Origin: Methanomicrobiales archaeon
Lineage (GTDB): Archaea > Halobacteriota > Methanomicrobia > Methanomicrobiales > Methanoculleaceae
Direction: 5' to 3'
Assembly (NCBI GenBank): GCA_012797575.1
Contig: JAAZOW010000173.1
Location: 1 to 10,506, forward strand
Length of the DNA: 10,506 nucleotides
How positions within the stretch are numbered: position 1 is the first letter of the stretch; each line of letters starts with the position of its first letter. Positions 1 through 6,561 of the stretch are shown here, one piece after another. Below the pieces are notes generated by a model. The model was not told where the DNA came from. It did no database searches and saw only the letters and a list, made by a program, of their open reading frames with translations. Both the position numbers and the translations under genes were made by a program.

Positions 1-552
1 CAGCGTCAGGAGAGGAGCGCTCATATAATGCCTGATAGTCTGTTTTGGCAGGGATATCATCTCGGATACGCTGATCAAGAGCGCCTGCTGGCTCTCATCC
101 ATCCCGAAGACTTCACCGCGGACGAGGAGCTTATTCACAGGCGTAGGCCCGATCGAGACCATATCCCCGACCTTGAAGAGCTTCACGCTCCCGATGATCT
201 TGACCATCGCATGGCAGAGATCGGGGTGACAGAGGGTGGTAAAGCTGATCTCAGAGGCACGGATACCCTTCACCTTCTCGCCATCACGGAGGATCTGCAC
301 TTCGGTCTGGTGCTCGAGATCCACCAGGTTCAACTCCTTGTACGCACGTGCAGTCGGGCTATACCCACCTTTGGGACCCGGCACACCGTCCACAAGCCCG
401 AGTGCTTTCAATGCCTGCATCTGGTTACGAACGGTTCCTGGATTGCGCTTCAGCACGCCCGCAATCTCCTCACCTTTTATAGAATGAGACACCTGATGGT
501 ACAGGGTTATCAGGGTTATCAGGATATCCTTCTGAATCGGGGAGAGATCCAT
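1..552 (-). CDS. HTH (HrcA-like/DUF293) plus CBS-domain transcriptional regulator, C-terminus outside window
   Basis: Only the first 184 residues are in the window; the frame is open to the left edge. Residues about 5-65 form a winged helix: the protein starts MDLSPIQKDIL and carries KGEEIAGVLKRNPGTVRNQM, then a GPKGGYSPT wing. This matches, from memory, the N-terminus of the Methanocaldococcus MJ1232 family (DUF293 or HrcA-type DNA-binding domain followed by CBS domains). A small linker domain follows, and the last residues (HYMSAPLLTL) look like the opening of a CBS domain, which usually senses adenosyl nucleotides. The likely role is a ligand-responsive DNA-binding regulator; target and ligand cannot be read from the sequence. 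The ATG at 552 fits the family N-terminus. An in-frame ATG two codons upstream (558) is possible. Neither has a Shine-Dalgarno sequence, so a leaderless or weakly initiated message is likely. Confidence 0.85.
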   Translation of the reverse strand, partial: MDLSPIQKDILITLITLYHQVSHSIKGEEIAGVLKRNPGTVRNQMQALKALGLVDGVPGPKGGYSPTARAYKELNLVDLEHQTEVQILRDGEKVKGIRASEISFTTLCHPDLCHAMVKIIGSVKLFKVGDMVSIGPTPVNKLLVRGEVFGMDESQQALLISVSEMISLPKQTIRHYMSAPLLTL

Positions 553-730
553 AGTCATCAATTATACCACATTGTATCGAACAACCCGCACTCGTCGGCG
601 GGTGGGACTTATCAGCTTCCGCATGGGGTACACTCACATCAGGGAACTGTGGTGTAACGATTCCGTCTCCACAGGCTCGAAGGGTTATTCCATCCCCAGA
701 TCTCGTATCGATACCTTCAGCTGTGTAAGG

Positions 731-762
731 GAATTATATAACAATTGGTAGTATACATTATA
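731..762. promoter_or_regulatory. AT-rich promoter-like patch with two TATA-like elements
   Basis: AATTATATA lies at 732..740 and TATACATTATA at 752..762, in DNA that is otherwise GC-rich. With archaeal TATA-to-start spacing of about 25 nt, the second element read on the plus strand would start transcripts near 783-787, at the base of the hairpin at 784..835. Read on the minus strand, the patch could instead drive the HTH-CBS gene with a leader of about 150 nt. The sequence does not settle the direction. Confidence 0.4.
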
Positions 763-783
763 GGCATTTCGCTTGTAAGCTGT

Positions 784-835
784 GAACTGTCCAGCGCTCA
801 TCGGCGCAGGCCGCTTATGAGCGCTCTGGAAGTTC
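784..835. other. Long imperfect hairpin, possible structured RNA
   Basis: The left arm 784..801 pairs with the right arm 817..835 over about 17 base pairs, interrupted by one unpaired base at 789 and two at 824-825. The apical part contains a further 4-bp CGGC/GCCG stem (802-805 with 810-813) closing a GCAG tetraloop, with three unpaired bases at 814-816. I know of no family match. It lies about 22 nt downstream of a TATA-like element, so it could be the 5' end of a small RNA, part of a leader, or an operator. Confidence 0.35.
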
Positions 836-945
836 TCGACCCGATCTTTGTGTAGATCATCGAGCATAGGGATGGAGGATATGGGTCTACGATCTCGACC
901 CCGGGGGCCGAGGGGCTCTGTTCCCACCCCCACAAGACAGATAGC

Positions 946-979
946 CCGGCGAGGATGACGCTACTCTCACCCTCTCCGG
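946..979. other. Hairpin just upstream of the Nog1-like gene
   Basis: CCGGCGAGG at 946..954 pairs with CCTCTCCGG at 971..979 with one mismatch, around a 16-nt loop. It ends 18 nt before the AGGT ribosome binding element, so it would sit in the leader of the downstream gene. It may be chance in GC-rich DNA. Confidence 0.25.
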
Positions 980-996
980 CAGATCCGATGCGTATC

Positions 997-1000
997 AGGT
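997..1000 (+). promoter_or_regulatory. Ribosome binding site deciding the GTG start at 1011
   Basis: AGGT ends 10 nt before the GTG at 1011 but only 1 nt before the in-frame GTG at 1002. The spacing, and the family N-terminus (EFETIPTVPT), favour 1011. Confidence 0.5.
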
Positions 1001-1010
1001 TGTGCGTGCA

Positions 1011-1991
1011 GTGGAATTTGAAACTATCCCGACCGTTCCAACGGCAGATGAGGTACTTGACCGCAGCCTTCGAAGGGCAGCGGCCAAAAAAAAGCTCAAG
1101 ATCAATATCGACCGGGCAAACGAAGAGTTCGTGAGGGCGGTTGCGAGCTCCATCCACGATAAGTTGAAGAGCGTGGTCACCTCGTTCCCGAGTTTCGAGC
1201 GCCTCCCCCCCTTTTACCAGGAGATGACTGATATACTCGTCTCACTCGACCGGCTGAAACGATCCCTCGGGGCGATCACCTGGGCAGCGGACCAGGTCAG
1301 GGTCATCGGCTCTGGCTACGCCCGGGGGATGCGGTCGGCGGACGATACGGGTCTACTCCGCCGCCAGGCCGTTGCCCGCATCGCCTCCGTCGTCCATCAG
1401 GTGGGGGATGACCTCCTCTTCCTGAACGACGCCAGAAACATCCTCCGAAAGCTCCCCCACGTGAACGAAGACGAGTTCACCGTGGTGGTGGCCGGGTACC
1501 CCAATGTCGGTAAATCATCGTTTATCAGGCTCGTCTCCACGGCAGAACCCGAAATTGCCGTCTACCCATTTACCACAAAAGGGATCATCGTCGGTCACCG
1601 CGATATCCGGAGGGGAGAGCGGATCCAGCTCATCGATACACCCGGCGTCCTCGAGCGTCCGGCGGATGAACGCAACCCCATCGAGCGGCAGGCGGTGAGC
1701 GCCATCATCAATATAGCCGACATCGTGCTCTTCATCCTCGATGCGAGCGAACACTGCGGTTACGCGCTCGACGACCAGATCAGACTTCAAGAGGAGATAC
1801 AGAGACTCGTCGATCTCCCCGTGGTGACAGCCGTAAATAAGGTGGATATCCGGGGGATGGAGGGCTACCCCGCTATGTCCACCCTCACCGGGGAGGGGGT
1901 GGAGGAGGTGCTCGATCTGCTGCTCAGGTACAGAACGGACACCAGGCAAGTGCACCCGCAAGAACCGCCGCAATCAGAAACCCGGCGATAG
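1011..1991 (+). CDS. Nog1-like (Obg-related) GTP-binding protein
   Basis: The 326-residue product has a helical N-terminal half (about 1-150) and a G domain (about 155-310). The P-loop GYPNVGKSS is at 162-170, a switch I segment YPFTTKG follows at about 185-191, the G3 motif DTPG is at 209-212 and the G4 motif NKVD is at 276-279. N-terminal IPTVPTADE and the helical bundle are typical of archaeal Nog1 homologues, which are about this length and lack the long C-terminal extension of eukaryotic Nog1. Eukaryotic Nog1 acts in large ribosomal subunit assembly, so a role in 50S biogenesis is the natural inference. The GTG at 1011 was chosen by Shine-Dalgarno spacing; GTG at 1002 is the alternative. 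The last 68 nt overlap the 3' end of the convergent presenilin-type gene, and the hydrophilic tail RTDTRQVHPQEPPQSETRR lies mostly in that overlap. Confidence 0.9.
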   Translation: MEFETIPTVPTADEVLDRSLRRAAAKKKLKINIDRANEEFVRAVASSIHDKLKSVVTSFPSFERLPPFYQEMTDILVSLDRLKRSLGAITWAADQVRVIGSGYARGMRSADDTGLLRRQAVARIASVVHQVGDDLLFLNDARNILRKLPHVNEDEFTVVVAGYPNVGKSSFIRLVSTAEPEIAVYPFTTKGIIVGHRDIRRGERIQLIDTPGVLERPADERNPIERQAVSAIINIADIVLFILDASEHCGYALDDQIRLQEEIQRLVDLPVVTAVNKVDIRGMEGYPAMSTLTGEGVEEVLDLLLRYRTDTRQVHPQEPPQSETRR

Positions 1992-2838
1992 CGCCACCGT
2001 TCAGGGAAGGAAGGCCTGCCTGGGGTCTACCCGTATTGACAAAGTGGAGAAGGACGCCAAGACCCGCAAGCGATCCCACCATCGCGCCGAGCGTCGGCGC
2101 GGAGAGGACCCACAGGACGGCCGGCGCATCCACAAAGACGTGCGATGAGGCCACGAGTATGGAGGGCATGATCAGATCGCCCATACCCATGACAAACGCA
2201 CCGCGTTCCTCCCCCTCCCCGATATCAAGCCCCTCCCTCCGGAAAGAGTAGTCCATCCTTTTTGGGACGACGACCATGATCGGGGCCTTCGTCTCGAGGA
2301 CCCCCTCAGCGAGCGTTATCATGTGCTTCGTCCGATACACCGATACGGCATCGTAGATGGCAAGCAGCACGAGCAGCACGAGGACCGGCAGTATGGCAAG
2401 AGATATTCCGAATATGGATGCGATGCCGGCCGATATCAACACGCCGAGTATATCGATGACGTACCACTCCGGGTATATGTAGAGGAGCGCGGTCGCCGCT
2501 CCTGCGGCGATGATCGCCCCGACGGCAGCAGCATCACTGGCGCCGATGGTGAGGAGGGAGAGCGCCCCGAATATGTAGAGGAGCGTCATGAAGATGGCAA
2601 AGCCAATGAAGACGGCGATGAAACGCCGTCCTCCCAGCCGGATCAGGATGAGCAGCACCAGAGTGAAGATGAGCAGGATCCCTATGAAGATCAGGGGATT
2701 TGCGACCGACTCGGGGTTCTCAAACGCCATAAACCCTGCCGCCTGCATGGGCATGACGAGTATGATAGCAATGATCTGGACGGAGAGGAGCATGAGGGGC
2801 ATCCCAAGAAACGGCAGCCAGTCGCGTATTTGTGTCAT
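1924..2838 (-). CDS. Presenilin homologue, GxGD intramembrane aspartyl protease (PSH, peptidase family A22)
   Basis: The 304-residue product is almost entirely hydrophobic and fits the nine-helix topology of archaeal presenilin/signal-peptide-peptidase homologues. The first catalytic aspartate is D163 in IYDAVSVYRTKHM (YD motif, TM6), the second is D221 in MGMGDLIMPS (GxGD motif, TM7). The soluble loop between them (about 174-212) includes KAPIMVVVPKR. The TM9 motif reads P-S-L at 277-279 where family members have P-A-L. From memory the sequence is close to M. marisnigri JR1 PSH, whose catalytic residues are D162 and D220; the one-residue shift fits an extra Thr at position 2. The role is proteolysis of membrane proteins inside the bilayer; natural substrates in archaea are not known to me. 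The start at 2838 is set by GGAG (2844..2847) with a 5-nt spacer; the frame stays open upstream to 3165, but that would run antisense through the next gene. The 3' end overlaps the Nog1-like gene. Confidence 0.93.
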   Translation of the reverse strand: MTQIRDWLPFLGMPLMLLSVQIIAIILVMPMQAAGFMAFENPESVANPLIFIGILLIFTLVLLILIRLGGRRFIAVFIGFAIFMTLLYIFGALSLLTIGASDAAAVGAIIAAGAATALLYIYPEWYVIDILGVLISAGIASIFGISLAILPVLVLLVLLAIYDAVSVYRTKHMITLAEGVLETKAPIMVVVPKRMDYSFRREGLDIGEGEERGAFVMGMGDLIMPSILVASSHVFVDAPAVLWVLSAPTLGAMVGSLAGLGVLLHFVNTGRPQAGLPSLNGGAIAGFLIAAVLAGALAWCPFCT

Positions 2839-2863
2839 GTAAACTCCATTCACTTTAGGTAGG

Positions 2864-2871
2864 TTAATTAA
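2864..2871. promoter_or_regulatory. Palindromic TTAATTAA, likely TATA element of a divergent promoter
   Basis: The perfect palindrome TTAATTAA sits in the 55-bp space between the divergent PSH and two-helix genes. Its 3' edge is 22 nt before the plus-strand ATG at 2894, which suits a leaderless transcript. On the minus strand it lies about 26 nt before the PSH start, so it could serve one or both genes. The AT-rich run continues to 2893. Confidence 0.5.
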
Positions 2872-2893
2872 TGCATCCTCATCATCATAAATT

Positions 2894-3208
2894 ATGGAGA
2901 TTCGCGAACTCATCGGCGACATTATCCTCACCATCGTGATGGTGGTATCCACCGTTGTGCTGGTGATGCGGTTCTGGCAGGACCTGATCATAGCGGTTGC
3001 TGCGACGTTCATGATGCTCTCTCTCGGGGGACTGCTCATCTCGCTTGGGTTGAAGGTTGTGCGGCTTGAACAGAGCGTTGTGCAGCGGGAGCGCACCATG
3101 CGCGTGAACATGGAAGAGATGACGAAGACGATGAGTGCCAAGTACGACAACACCATAAGCCACATCGAGGAGATCGTTGATGGACTCTCCCGACGGATGT
3201 ACCGGTGA
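2894..3208 (+). CDS. Small two-helix membrane protein with cytoplasmic coiled-coil tail
   Basis: The 104-residue product has two hydrophobic segments (about 9-27 and 31-53) joined by a very short turn, RFWQD. A charged helical tail from about 54 to 104 (VVRLEQSVVQRERTMRVNM, then SHIEEIVDGLSRRMYR) has heptad-like spacing and is likely a coiled coil. This is a hairpin anchor with both ends probably in the cytoplasm. I do not recognise a family. It is transcribed divergently from the presenilin-type protease with only 55 bp between the start codons, so shared control or a functional link is possible. The AT-rich DNA directly before the ATG and the lack of a Shine-Dalgarno sequence suggest leaderless translation. 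Confidence 0.75.
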   Translation: MEIRELIGDIILTIVMVVSTVVLVMRFWQDLIIAVAATFMMLSLGGLLISLGLKVVRLEQSVVQRERTMRVNMEEMTKTMSAKYDNTISHIEEIVDGLSRRMYR

Positions 3209-3490
3209 TTCGCCCCCCGTAAACCTCAGGGTGCGGTGATCCCTGGACCTGACCGGGAGGGGGGATTTGCGCGTACAGGAGGTCGTTTCACCCTCATCGA
3301 TACCCGCAGGAGCGCCTATCTATGGATCGACACCATCTCACCGGAATGGGGAAGAGGCGAATCTGCTACGCGGTGGGCAATCAGCGGCCACCTGCACATC
3401 GATCGCCGCGTGGCGGGCTGGATCGCTACAAGGACTTTTGCAGACGACACCTCCATAGGTTTTAACGTGTGGGGTTGACGAGTAGGTACC
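3209..3490 (+). other. Intergenic region upstream of FEN-1
   Basis: In this 282-bp gap, an open frame at 3236..3478 (GTG start, 80 residues) lacks a ribosome binding site and has no motif I know, so I do not call it. Just before FEN-1 there is a TTTTAA tract at about 3459..3464, some 27 nt before the ATG, which could be the FEN-1 promoter. A 14-nt match to 5564..5577 is noted among rejected items. Confidence 0.4.
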
Positions 3491-4492
3491 ATGGGCGTTG
3501 CTATCCGAGATATCCTGGCAGACTGTAAAGAGACATTGACATGGGACGGCCTCCCCGGCACCGCCGCGGTGGATGCCCACAACGCACTCTATCAGTTCCT
3601 CTCGATCATCAGGCAGCCCGACGGCACCCCGCTGATGAACGGCGCGGGGCGGGTCACCTCGCACCTCTCCGGCATCCTCTTCCGAACGGTCAATCTCCTG
3701 GAGAGAGGCATCAGACCGATCTTCATCTTTGATGGGAAGCCACCGGAATTCAAGCAGGAGACGATCGATCAGCGGCGGGAGATCCGCACCCGTGCAGACG
3801 ATGCCTGGAAGGCGGCATTGAAAGAAGGAGATATCGAGGAAGCGTATAAGCAGGCGAGCGCATCGACCCGGATCGATCGGCATATCCTCGAGTCGTCCCA
3901 TGAGCTCCTCGATCTGCTCGGGATCCCCTGGGTGCAGGCACCGAGTGAGGGCGAGGCGCAGGCGGCTCACATGGTCCGGAGTGGGGATGCCACCTACGTG
4001 GTCTCACAGGACTATGACTCACTTCTCTTCGGCTCCCCGGTGCTCGTGCGCAACCTCACAGTCAGCGGCAGGAGGAGGATGCGGGGCCGGACGATCACGG
4101 TGAACCCTGAACGGATCGTCCTCTCGTGCCTCCTCGACCGCCTTGAGATCACGCGGGAACAGCTCATCGAGATCGGCATCCTGGTGGGGACCGACTTCAA
4201 CCCCGGTATCCGGGGGATCGGCAGCAAGACGGCATTCAAGATCGTCCGTAACAGTACATTTGAATCCACAATCGCCGAGAAGCAGCCTGACTTCGATCCC
4301 GGCCCGATCCAGGAGTTCTTCCGGAACCCCCCGGTCACCGATGAGTACTCCCTTGCGTGGAGGGCGCCGGATGTCGAAGGGGTCGTGGAGATGCTCTGCA
4401 GCCGCTACGACTTCTCTGAGGACCGGGTCAGAAGCGCTCTCGCCAAGGCCTCGGTGAAGGCGACGCAGAAGACGCTTGACGCCTGGTTCTGA
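3491..4492 (+). CDS. fen: Flap endonuclease FEN-1
   Basis: The 333-residue product is a full-length archaeal FEN-1, a structure-specific 5' nuclease that removes flaps in lagging-strand and base-excision repair synthesis. The N domain starts MGVAIRDIL. Metal-binding acids are in place: D28 (AVDAHNALYQF), D81 (FDGKPPEFK), E153 and E155 (PSEGEAQAA), D174 and D176 (SQDYDSLLF), and D235 (LVGTDFNPG). The helix-hairpin-helix DNA-binding loop GIRGIGSKTAFKI is at 239-251. The last residues QKTLDAWF form a classical PIP box for binding the PCNA clamp. Start: ATG at 3491 follows AGGT (3484..3487) by 3 nt, a weak site, but the second residue Gly is expected because the N-terminus of FEN-1 enters the active-site region. 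It appears to be a single gene, convergent with the MscS gene. Confidence 0.96.
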   Translation: MGVAIRDILADCKETLTWDGLPGTAAVDAHNALYQFLSIIRQPDGTPLMNGAGRVTSHLSGILFRTVNLLERGIRPIFIFDGKPPEFKQETIDQRREIRTRADDAWKAALKEGDIEEAYKQASASTRIDRHILESSHELLDLLGIPWVQAPSEGEAQAAHMVRSGDATYVVSQDYDSLLFGSPVLVRNLTVSGRRRMRGRTITVNPERIVLSCLLDRLEITREQLIEIGILVGTDFNPGIRGIGSKTAFKIVRNSTFESTIAEKQPDFDPGPIQEFFRNPPVTDEYSLAWRAPDVEGVVEMLCSRYDFSEDRVRSALAKASVKATQKTLDAWF

Positions 4493-4529
4493 TACACCGT
4501 GCGGCCAGTTCGAACCTTGATGTATCGCT

Positions 4530-4541
4530 CTTTTGCAAAAG
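4530..4541. terminator. T-rich palindrome between convergent genes
   Basis: CTTTTGCAAAAG is a 12-nt perfect palindrome with a T run on both strands, flanked by GTATC (4522..4526) and GATAC (4541..4545). It lies 38 nt after the FEN-1 stop and 36 nt beyond the MscS stop. Archaeal termination relies on T tracts, so it could stop transcription from both sides. Confidence 0.35.
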
Positions 4542-4576
4542 ATACCAGGAAGCAGGGGAGAGAGAGTCCCCCGTGC

Positions 4577-4588
4577 CTCAGGCCTGAG
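4577..4588. repeat. 12-nt perfect palindrome at the MscS stop codon
   Basis: CTCAGGCCTGAG covers the MscS stop codon (4578..4580). It lies between two copies of GAGAGTCCCC (4562..4571 and 4586..4595). It may add to 3'-end structure of the MscS message, or be chance. Confidence 0.3.
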
Positions 4589-5456
4589 AGTCCCCGGCCA
4601 TTCTCTCGCTCCCGGGGATATGGGATACGACCTGTTCTGCCCCATCCATATGGACCTCCACCTGTGGGAACGGTATCTTAATCCCGGCCTCACGGAACGC
4701 TGGAAGGATATCGCGGGTCAGATCCCATCCCACCCTCCAGTAGTTTGGCGTCTTTGTCCACGCACGCAGGGAGAGTTTCACCGCGGACTCGGCCAGCTCG
4801 CTGACGATGACCGTAGGCTTTGGCGACGGAAGTACCGCCTCATGGGCTGTCATCAGATCGATGGCGACCCTGATCGCCAGGTCGAGGTCGCTATCGTAGG
4901 CGACCCTGACCTTGACCTCGACGCGGCGGGTATCCATACGGCTGGAGTTGATGACCGGGCTGCCCCAGACAAGAGAGTTAGGTATGATGATATAGGTGTT
5001 ATCGGCTTTCATGAGCTCGGTCGCCATGATACCGATCGCGGTCACCCTCCCGGAGATGCCCTTGACCTCAACCAGCTCGCCCTTGTCGATGGGGCGGATG
5101 GCCGCCAGCCAGACCCCTGCCGCGAGGTTGGTTATGGTATCCTGGAGGCCAAAACCGAGTATAAGCCCTATCACCGCCGAGAGACCGAGCACCACGGAGG
5201 AGATATCGATCCCGAGCGTCGAGAGGATGAGGAGGGCGAGGATCACGTAGAGCAGGACCGAGAGGAAACGGGCAAGAAATTCGGCGACCAGTTCGGGCAG
5301 GCGCGATGCCTGGGAGAGAGCCTTCCTGAAGGCAGAGACCAACACCTTCACAACGATCCATCCAATCAGGGTGACGATCGCGGCGAGGACGACTTTTTCA
5401 AGCGTGATCGCTGAGAGCGGAATGGTGGTCGAATTAAGGATATCCATGATGTCCAT
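4578..5456 (-). CDS. mscS: MscS-family small-conductance mechanosensitive channel
   Basis: The 292-residue product is about the size of E. coli MscS (286). Three hydrophobic segments are visible: about 19-40, 62-82, and the pore-lining third helix about 86-119, with the glycine/alanine pattern VLGLSAVIGLILGFGLQDT. The family signature GFGLQDTITNLAAGV at 101-115 leads into the beta domain (RPIDKGELVEVKG...GRVTAIGIMAT), then IIIPNS at 156-161, and the C-terminal alpha/beta domain ending IPFPQVEVH at 261-269. It would form a heptameric emergency valve opened by membrane tension during osmotic downshock. The start is ATG at 5456; ATG at 5447 is an in-frame alternative, and neither has a clear Shine-Dalgarno sequence. 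It looks like a single gene, convergent with FEN-1 and divergent from the HEAT-like gene. Confidence 0.93.
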   Translation of the reverse strand: MDIMDILNSTTIPLSAITLEKVVLAAIVTLIGWIVVKVLVSAFRKALSQASRLPELVAEFLARFLSVLLYVILALLILSTLGIDISSVVLGLSAVIGLILGFGLQDTITNLAAGVWLAAIRPIDKGELVEVKGISGRVTAIGIMATELMKADNTYIIIPNSLVWGSPVINSSRMDTRRVEVKVRVAYDSDLDLAIRVAIDLMTAHEAVLPSPKPTVIVSELAESAVKLSLRAWTKTPNYWRVGWDLTRDILPAFREAGIKIPFPQVEVHMDGAEQVVSHIPGSERMAGDSQA

Positions 5457-5636
5457 ATACTAGAGGGTGGCATGGCAAAACAGATAACGTTACGCAGCTT
5501 GACGGGGAAATAGGCAGGAAACATCGCCATAGGCCGCTCTATCGGGCAGTGCCGGGGCGCACTTGGCGGGCTGGATCATCGCCATGAACAGACCAGTCGG
5601 AAGTGCGTTGAATCATGAGATACCCCGGATCCGTAG

Positions 5637-5649
5637 CGATTATTATTAC
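5637..5649 (+). promoter_or_regulatory. AT-rich TATA-like element before the HEAT-like gene
   Basis: GATTATTATTACG is an AT-rich island in GC-rich DNA, about 30 nt upstream of the ATG at 5678. This is one reason to prefer that start over the in-frame ATG at 5615, which would place the TATA-like run inside the coding region. The rest of the 5457..5677 gap shows nothing I can name. Confidence 0.4.
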
Positions 5650-5677
5650 GCTCCGGGTCATTGATCTAGAGCACACG

Positions 5678-6502
5678 ATGACCTGCAGAAAGACCTACGT
5701 TCAGGAGATCGCCCGGAACCTCTCAGAGTTCCTTGCGACCGGGAATGTCGAAGCCCTGATAGCCGGGCTGGTTGCCAAGAGCTGCCTGACTGGCTCGCAC
5801 GCCAACCGCGACCTCGTCACGGCGTTCGCTGACACCGTCAAGGAGTACGCGGCTGCCGATGAGGGGGATTGCAGGATTCTCTGGAGCCTCTGTACCGAAC
5901 TTGCCTGCGTCGCCCCTGAGGATGCACCGGCAGGCGACCCGCACGAGATCCTCCCTCTCTGCGGGGTCCTCGGCATCGCGGCGATTGGATCCCTCTCGCC
6001 CGCGCTTACCGGGGCGGCCCTCACCCTGCTGCAGGACGCCTCTCTTGACCGCCGCCGGGAGGTCAGGGAAGTGGTGGCGTTGGGGGTCCACGACCTCCTT
6101 GCCGCCAGGCAGGAGGAGACCGTCGCCGGGCTGGAAGAATGGATTGAGTCGGGGTCGTGGCTCCCCATGCGAGCGGCAGCCGCAGGTATAGCGGAGTCAG
6201 AGCTCCTGGAGGAGCCCGAGCTTGCCGATGCGGCGCTCCGGCTCCACCGAAAGATCCTCATCCGGGTCTATACAGCGGGGGAACGGCAATCAGAAGCGTT
6301 TGTTGCCCTCAGAAAGGCGCTCGGGTATACGCTCGGTCGGGTCGTCGAGGCCCTGCCCGGGATCGGGTTTGAGTACCTCCGGCAACTCGCGGCCCTCGAC
6401 GATCATGACGTCAGGTGGATCGTCAGGGAGAACCTGGAGGGGGAGACCCTCCGACGGCGGTATCCCGAGACAGTCCGTCACATCCAGGCGAACCTTGGAT
6501 AG
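5678..6502 (+). CDS. HEAT-like helical-repeat protein, function unknown
   Basis: The 274-residue product is soluble and nearly all helical. HEAT-like units can be seen at about 104-142 (SLSPALTGAALTLLQDASLD then RREVREVVALGVHDLL), 145-175 (TVAGLEEWIESGSWLPMRAA) and 231-256, where LAALDDHDVRWIVRENL has the classic aspartate then V-R pattern of a HEAT repeat. Such proteins are usually scaffolds; DNA-alkylation-repair relatives share the fold, but no catalytic feature is visible here. I do not recognise a named family. The start at 5678 (MTCRKTYVQE) is favoured by the AT-rich element upstream; ATG at 5615 would add 21 mostly hydrophobic residues of doubtful origin. The gene is convergent with the TnpB remnant; their stop codons are 43 nt apart. 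Confidence 0.7.
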   Translation: MTCRKTYVQEIARNLSEFLATGNVEALIAGLVAKSCLTGSHANRDLVTAFADTVKEYAAADEGDCRILWSLCTELACVAPEDAPAGDPHEILPLCGVLGIAAIGSLSPALTGAALTLLQDASLDRRREVREVVALGVHDLLAARQEETVAGLEEWIESGSWLPMRAAAAGIAESELLEEPELADAALRLHRKILIRVYTAGERQSEAFVALRKALGYTLGRVVEALPGIGFEYLRQLAALDDHDVRWIVRENLEGETLRRRYPETVRHIQANLG

Positions 6503-6506
6503 CAGG

Positions 6507-6561
6507 GCCGCCCGGGGATAGAACCTCGCGGTGCAGCTACACCGCTCAGGCCCGGGACGGC
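6507..6561 (-). other. Nested hairpin at the tnpB 3' end, possible omega-RNA-like scaffold or element right end
   Basis: An outer stem pairs 6507..6516 with 6551..6561 (10 bp, one bulged base at 6557) and encloses an inner perfect 6-bp GC stem, GCGGTG at 6528..6533 with CACCGC at 6540..6545. The inner hairpin abuts the tnpB stop codon (6546..6548). In IS200/IS605 and IS607 elements, the guide (omega) RNA is made from the 3' end of tnpB and the adjoining right end, so the location and shape fit. Palindromes are common in GC-rich DNA and could instead act as a terminator between the convergent genes. Confidence 0.35.

Larger units (their letters stand above)
559..1010. other. Long intergenic region without a convincing gene
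   Basis: This stretch of about 450 bp lies between the divergent HTH-CBS gene and the Nog1-like gene. Minus-strand open frames across 685..933 and 798..1157 show no recognisable motif, and the second overlaps the start of the Nog1-like gene antisense, so I do not call them. The stretch contains an AT-rich patch at 731..762 and two good inverted repeats (784..835 and 946..979), both listed separately. It could hold long leaders for the flanking genes or a separate structured RNA. I saw no tRNA, no SRP or RNase P RNA motif, and no complete C and D box pair. Confidence 0.5.

Noticed and set aside
503..520. Tandem 9-nt repeat AGGGTTATC x2
   Set aside because: It lies inside the HTH-CBS coding region and simply encodes two adjacent Leu-Ile-Thr triplets.
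28..657. 209-codon plus-strand open frame at the left end
   Set aside because: It is antisense to the HTH-CBS gene, which has recognisable domain sequence; the plus-strand product is His/Leu-rich with no motif.
798..1157. 119-codon minus-strand open frame
   Set aside because: It runs antisense through the start of the Nog1-like gene, has no motif and no clear ribosome binding site.
3411..3424. 14-nt sequence TGGCGGGCTGGATC repeated at 5564..5577
   Set aside because: A single 14-nt match in a 10-kb GC-rich window can occur by chance, and the flanks do not align well.
3236..3478. 80-codon open frame upstream of FEN-1
   Set aside because: It has a GTG start without a ribosome binding site, no family I recognise, and composition like that of noncoding frames in GC-rich DNA.
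3338..3970. 210-codon minus-strand open frame
   Set aside because: It is mostly antisense to FEN-1, whose catalytic motifs are certain; long antisense frames are expected at this GC content.
4506..4516. GTTCGAACC resembling a tRNA T-loop
   Set aside because: The flanking bases do not form a T stem on either strand and no acceptor or anticodon arm is visible.
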